Positions 62,001-64,000 of a DNA stretch of 64,000 bases are shown here, one piece after another. The translations under genes and the position numbers were made by a program. How positions within the stretch are numbered: the stretch's first letter is position 1; every line of letters starts with the position of its first letter. Source of the stretch: Numida meleagris (Eukaryota; Chordata; Aves; Galliformes; Numididae); assembly GCF_002078875.1 (NCBI RefSeq), contig NC_034410.1, positions 38,096,145 to 38,160,144 on the forward strand, written 5' to 3'. A model generated the notes under the pieces. It was not told the origin of the DNA. It did not search any database and saw only the letters and a list, made by a program, of their open reading frames with translations.

Positions 62001-62690
62001 TAGAGATTCTTAGGATTGAGTCTTAATGACGGGGAGTGGCATTTAGCAGCTTATTTGTAGTGTTTTTCCTTCTCACCCCTGAAACAGACCATCTAGCCAA
62101 GGCCATAACGATTGTCCTGACCCAGCAGTTTCTCTTTAAAATGGCCTATATGAAGATAGCACAGGTTTGTATAGTTAGAGGCAAAAAACGCTACTGAGGA
62201 AATTCAAGCCAATTCCTTTTCTGCTCTGTATAGCATTTAAGAAGACTTTCACCTTACGGCAAATAAACCAGACACAAAATGAAGATGAATCTTTCCCAAA
62301 TCCTCTTTATGCGGGCACCGTCAGTGGGAGACAGACATCAGGAACTCTTCATGCACAAGGTAAATAGGAAGTTCACTTTGCACAGCCCGCAGAGTGCAAA
62401 ACGAAGTGTGTTTCAGTGAGAGGAAACCACTGGCAACGTTCCTTCAAGCCTAGTCTGAAGGTCCATTTCACAGAAGAACCTCTCTGGGTTAGAGGAGAAG
62501 CTCACCCTGGTAAAATCAAAGAGGGGATTCCACATGGGACCACGGCAAAGGGTTGGTTGGGTTGGGTGCAGAGCAGGCTCTCCTACTGCAGCCAAAACGG
62601 TGCTGCAGCAAGTTGGCCAAATCGAGTATTATCAGCTGGCAGTAAGAGTTTAATTTTTTATTTTTTCATTCACATTGGCTATGCAACAAG
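59071..62690. other. Non-coding stretch upstream of the CpG island
   Basis: No recognised repeat family or exon. This is the proximal upstream region of the putative promoter and may hold regulatory elements that cannot be identified by eye. Confidence 0.5.
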
Positions 62691-62730
62691 CCTTATTCAG
62701 GATCTTATTGCAACCTCCTTATTCAGGAGG
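62683..62730 (+). repeat. 26-bp-spaced direct repeat and hairpin at the CpG-island edge
   Basis: GCAAC...CCTTATTCAGGA occurs at 62683-62702 and again at 62710-62728. The second copy forms CCTCC-TTATTCA-GGAGG (62714-62730), a 5-bp-stem inverted repeat. It sits exactly at the switch from AT-rich to GC-rich sequence. Confidence 0.75.
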
Positions 62731-63114
62731 AGCCGAGACGGCACCGGGGCGAGCAGCGGGGGTATCCCCGGGAACCCCCCGCACACCTGCCCCGGAACCT
62801 GCGAGGAGAGCCCAGAGTATCCCGGCCTGGAGGGGAGCGGCATCCCGCCGGCATCGCCGCTCCGGGGGAGCATCACCCGCCGTGCCTGCGGGAGCGCGAG
62901 GGGAGTCTCCTCCTTCCCTCCCTGCCTCCCCCTCTGCTCTCTCCTCCCTCCCGCTGCCTGCAGCCGCAGCGCAGGGCAGGAGGGAGCGGCGGCGGCAGGC
63001 AGAGCCGCCCGGCCCGGCGGAGGCAGGAGGGCGGGCGGGCGGTGGCTGCTCCACGGCCCCGCCGCCCCGGCCCCGGCCCGGCCGCGCCGCCGGCAGGCTC
63101 CGCCCGGCTCTCCC

Positions 63115-63137
63115 ATGGCGCGGCGGCCCCGCGCCAG
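63115..63137 (+). CDS. Candidate first coding exon 1a (short)
   Basis: An ATG at 63115 (CCCATGG) starts MARRPRA and reaches GCGCCAG|GTGAGG after 23 coding bases, ending in phase 2. Without splicing the frame stops at once (AGG TGA). The exon's 5' part would be GC-rich UTR. No homology is recognised. It could equally be a short upstream ORF in a non-coding first exon. Confidence 0.25.
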
Positions 63138-63160
63138 GTGAGGCTGCGCTGCCTGTTGCG

Positions 63161-63188
63161 CCGAGCCGAGCCGAGCCGAGCTGAGCCG
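63161..63188 (+). repeat. (CCGAG)n short tandem repeat
   Basis: Four perfect CCGAG units plus degenerate ones in the CpG island, between candidate exon 1a and the next donor. Confidence 0.85.
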
Positions 63189-63224
63189 CGCCGCGAAGTT
63201 TTGCGGGAGGCGCCGCCGCTCTGC

Positions 63225-63233
63225 GATGTGAGT
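63225..63233 (+). other. Splice donor candidate (GAT|GTGAGT)
   Basis: GTGAGT at 63228-63233 matches the donor consensus strongly downstream but has a weaker exon side. It may mark the end of an alternative 5' UTR exon. Confidence 0.35.
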
Positions 63234-63287
63234 TGCGGGGTCCTGCGGGCACGGTTTGGGGGAGGCAGCACCACGAGAAAAGTCGAC

Positions 63288-63305
63288 GGGGAGGGAGGGA
63301 GGGAG
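63288..63305 (+). repeat. (GGGA)n tract, potential G-quadruplex
   Basis: Four G-runs of at least three (63288-63291, 63293-63295, 63297-63299, 63301-63303) are separated by single A bases. This is the pattern of a stable parallel G-quadruplex on the plus strand. It lies just downstream of a splice donor, so it would be in the first intron or an alternative 5' UTR. Confidence 0.8.
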
Positions 63306-63663
63306 GCGAGCGGCGCTGCTGCCGCTGCCCAGGGGCTGCCGTACTGTGCCGTGGCTGGGGCTCTGCCGAGGCAGCGGGAGAAGGGGGAATTAAGGGGCGG
63401 AGGCTGCGGGGAGGGGGCCGCCACCCGCTTCCTGGGGGAGACGAGGAGGGGAGGCTCCCATCCCCGAGCCCGAAAAGCAAAGGAAAAAGCGCCCGCCGCC
63501 GTGCCCGGGTTTCCAAGGCGCTCGCTCGGTGCCGAGGTCGCGCCGATCCGCATGCGGGCGGCGGCCGGGGCGCGGAGCCGGGGGAAGACGCCGTTGGTGT
63601 CGCCGTGGGATTTTTCCACTTTGAGACCTACCCGGACCAGTTGCTACGGAGCAGGCGGCGGCG

Positions 63664-63740
63664 ATGGGGAGGAGAGCGGCTCCCTCCGAACGCGAGCAAC
63701 AAATGGCAGCGGGGGCGGCGGCGGAGCTGGCCGCGGCCAG
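63664..63740 (+). CDS. Candidate first coding exon 1b
   Basis: An ATG at 63664 in good context (GCGGCGATGG) opens a frame starting MGRRAAPSEREQQMAAGA and ending ELAAA before the donor GCGGCCAG|GTGAGC at 63740/63741. This gives 25 codons plus two bases, so phase 2, the same as candidate exon 1a. The composition (Arg then Ala-rich) is common at GC-rich first exons. Unspliced, the frame stops at TGA inside the donor. I do not recognise the protein; the remaining exons lie outside the window. Confidence 0.35.
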
Positions 63741-64000
63741 GTGAGCTGCACCGCCCGCAGCCCCGTAGGGCACTGGCGCGGGGGGCGCTGCGGTCCCCGG
63801 GCGCAGCCGCAGCCCCCCGGGTGCTCCGGGTGCGCGGCGTGGGGCTGCGGGCGGTGGGGAACCCCCGGCGGGGCACGGCCGCGACCTTAGAGCAGCACGG
63901 AAATGCCAGGCGGCCGGCAGCGCGCCGGTGCTGGGTGCTGTGCGGGTAGCAGCAGGCTGTGCCCTCGCCTTTCTGGGAATCTTTGCGTCCAGAATTTCCC

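Larger units (their letters stand above)
62730..63960 (+). promoter_or_regulatory. CpG island, putative promoter of a gene transcribed to the right
   Basis: Composition changes abruptly from AT-rich to very GC-rich, with many CpG dinucleotides over at least 1.2 kb. It contains several GGGCGG/CCGCCC (SP1-type) boxes (for example 63029-63042 and near 63395), a CCGCATGCGG palindrome (63548-63557, NRF1-like) and a (GGGA)n tract. No TATA box is evident, as is usual for island promoters. Three consensus splice donors on the plus strand point to transcription to the right. The minus strand also has long open frames, but these follow from GC-rich composition. A bidirectional promoter cannot be excluded. 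I do not recognise the gene. Confidence 0.8.

Noticed and set aside
62416..63141. Long open frames on both strands through the CpG island (100-280 codons)
   Set aside because: GC-rich sequence has few stop codons. The translations are Pro/Arg/Gly/Ala-rich in all frames, overlap each other and show no domains, so they are taken as composition artefacts.
1..64000. tRNA, rRNA, snRNA and microRNA genes
   Set aside because: Scanned by eye for internal promoter boxes and hallmark ends; none convincing. MicroRNA hairpins cannot be ruled out without folding.

Overview
The window looks like nuclear DNA from a galliform (chicken-like) bird. It is AT-rich and gene-poor, and it carries many CR1 LINE copies whose 3' ends finish in the avian tail ATTCTATG(ATTCTATG). 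It also has mariner elements of the Galluhop type, a hAT-Charlie relic, and avian endogenous-retrovirus LTRs. I see no SINEs, no tRNA or rRNA genes, and no operon-like or prokaryotic features. The assignment rests on recognised repeat families; no database search was possible.

Layout, left to right. 1-2960: two head-to-tail CR1 copies on the minus strand. Both keep the rarely preserved 5' part (ORF1 with an SGNH-esterase domain, then the start of the ORF2 endonuclease), and one keeps a GC-rich 5' UTR. 2971-3341: an LTR. 3342-26700: AT-rich non-coding DNA with six plus-strand CR1 fragments; the first contains a 655-base assembly gap. 26726-27619: a degraded hAT-Charlie transposon on the minus strand with transposase remnants. 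29540-30250: an ancient minus-strand CR1/L3 remnant. 35957-43314: a cluster of three mariner copies around a complete solo LTR with an intact target-site duplication. 50941-51457: another CR1. 58040-59070: an ancient minus-strand CR1/L3 relic with a recognisable reverse-transcriptase segment. 62730 to the right edge: a strong CpG island, most likely the promoter and first exon(s) of a gene that runs rightwards out of the window. It holds three good splice donors. Two short AUG-started reading frames run up to CAG|GTGAG donors in the same phase.

No complete host protein-coding gene is visible. The many short open frames between repeats have no recognisable domains and I treat them as chance. 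About 60 kb upstream of the CpG island holds no exon I can support, so it reads as a gene desert, a long upstream regulatory domain, or intron. The most informative points are the nested 5'-complete CR1s, the shared-architecture mariner deletion derivatives, the gap whose size matches a missing CR1 segment, the hAT relic, and the paired candidate first exons in the CpG island. I found no convincing evidence of a wholly new biological system.
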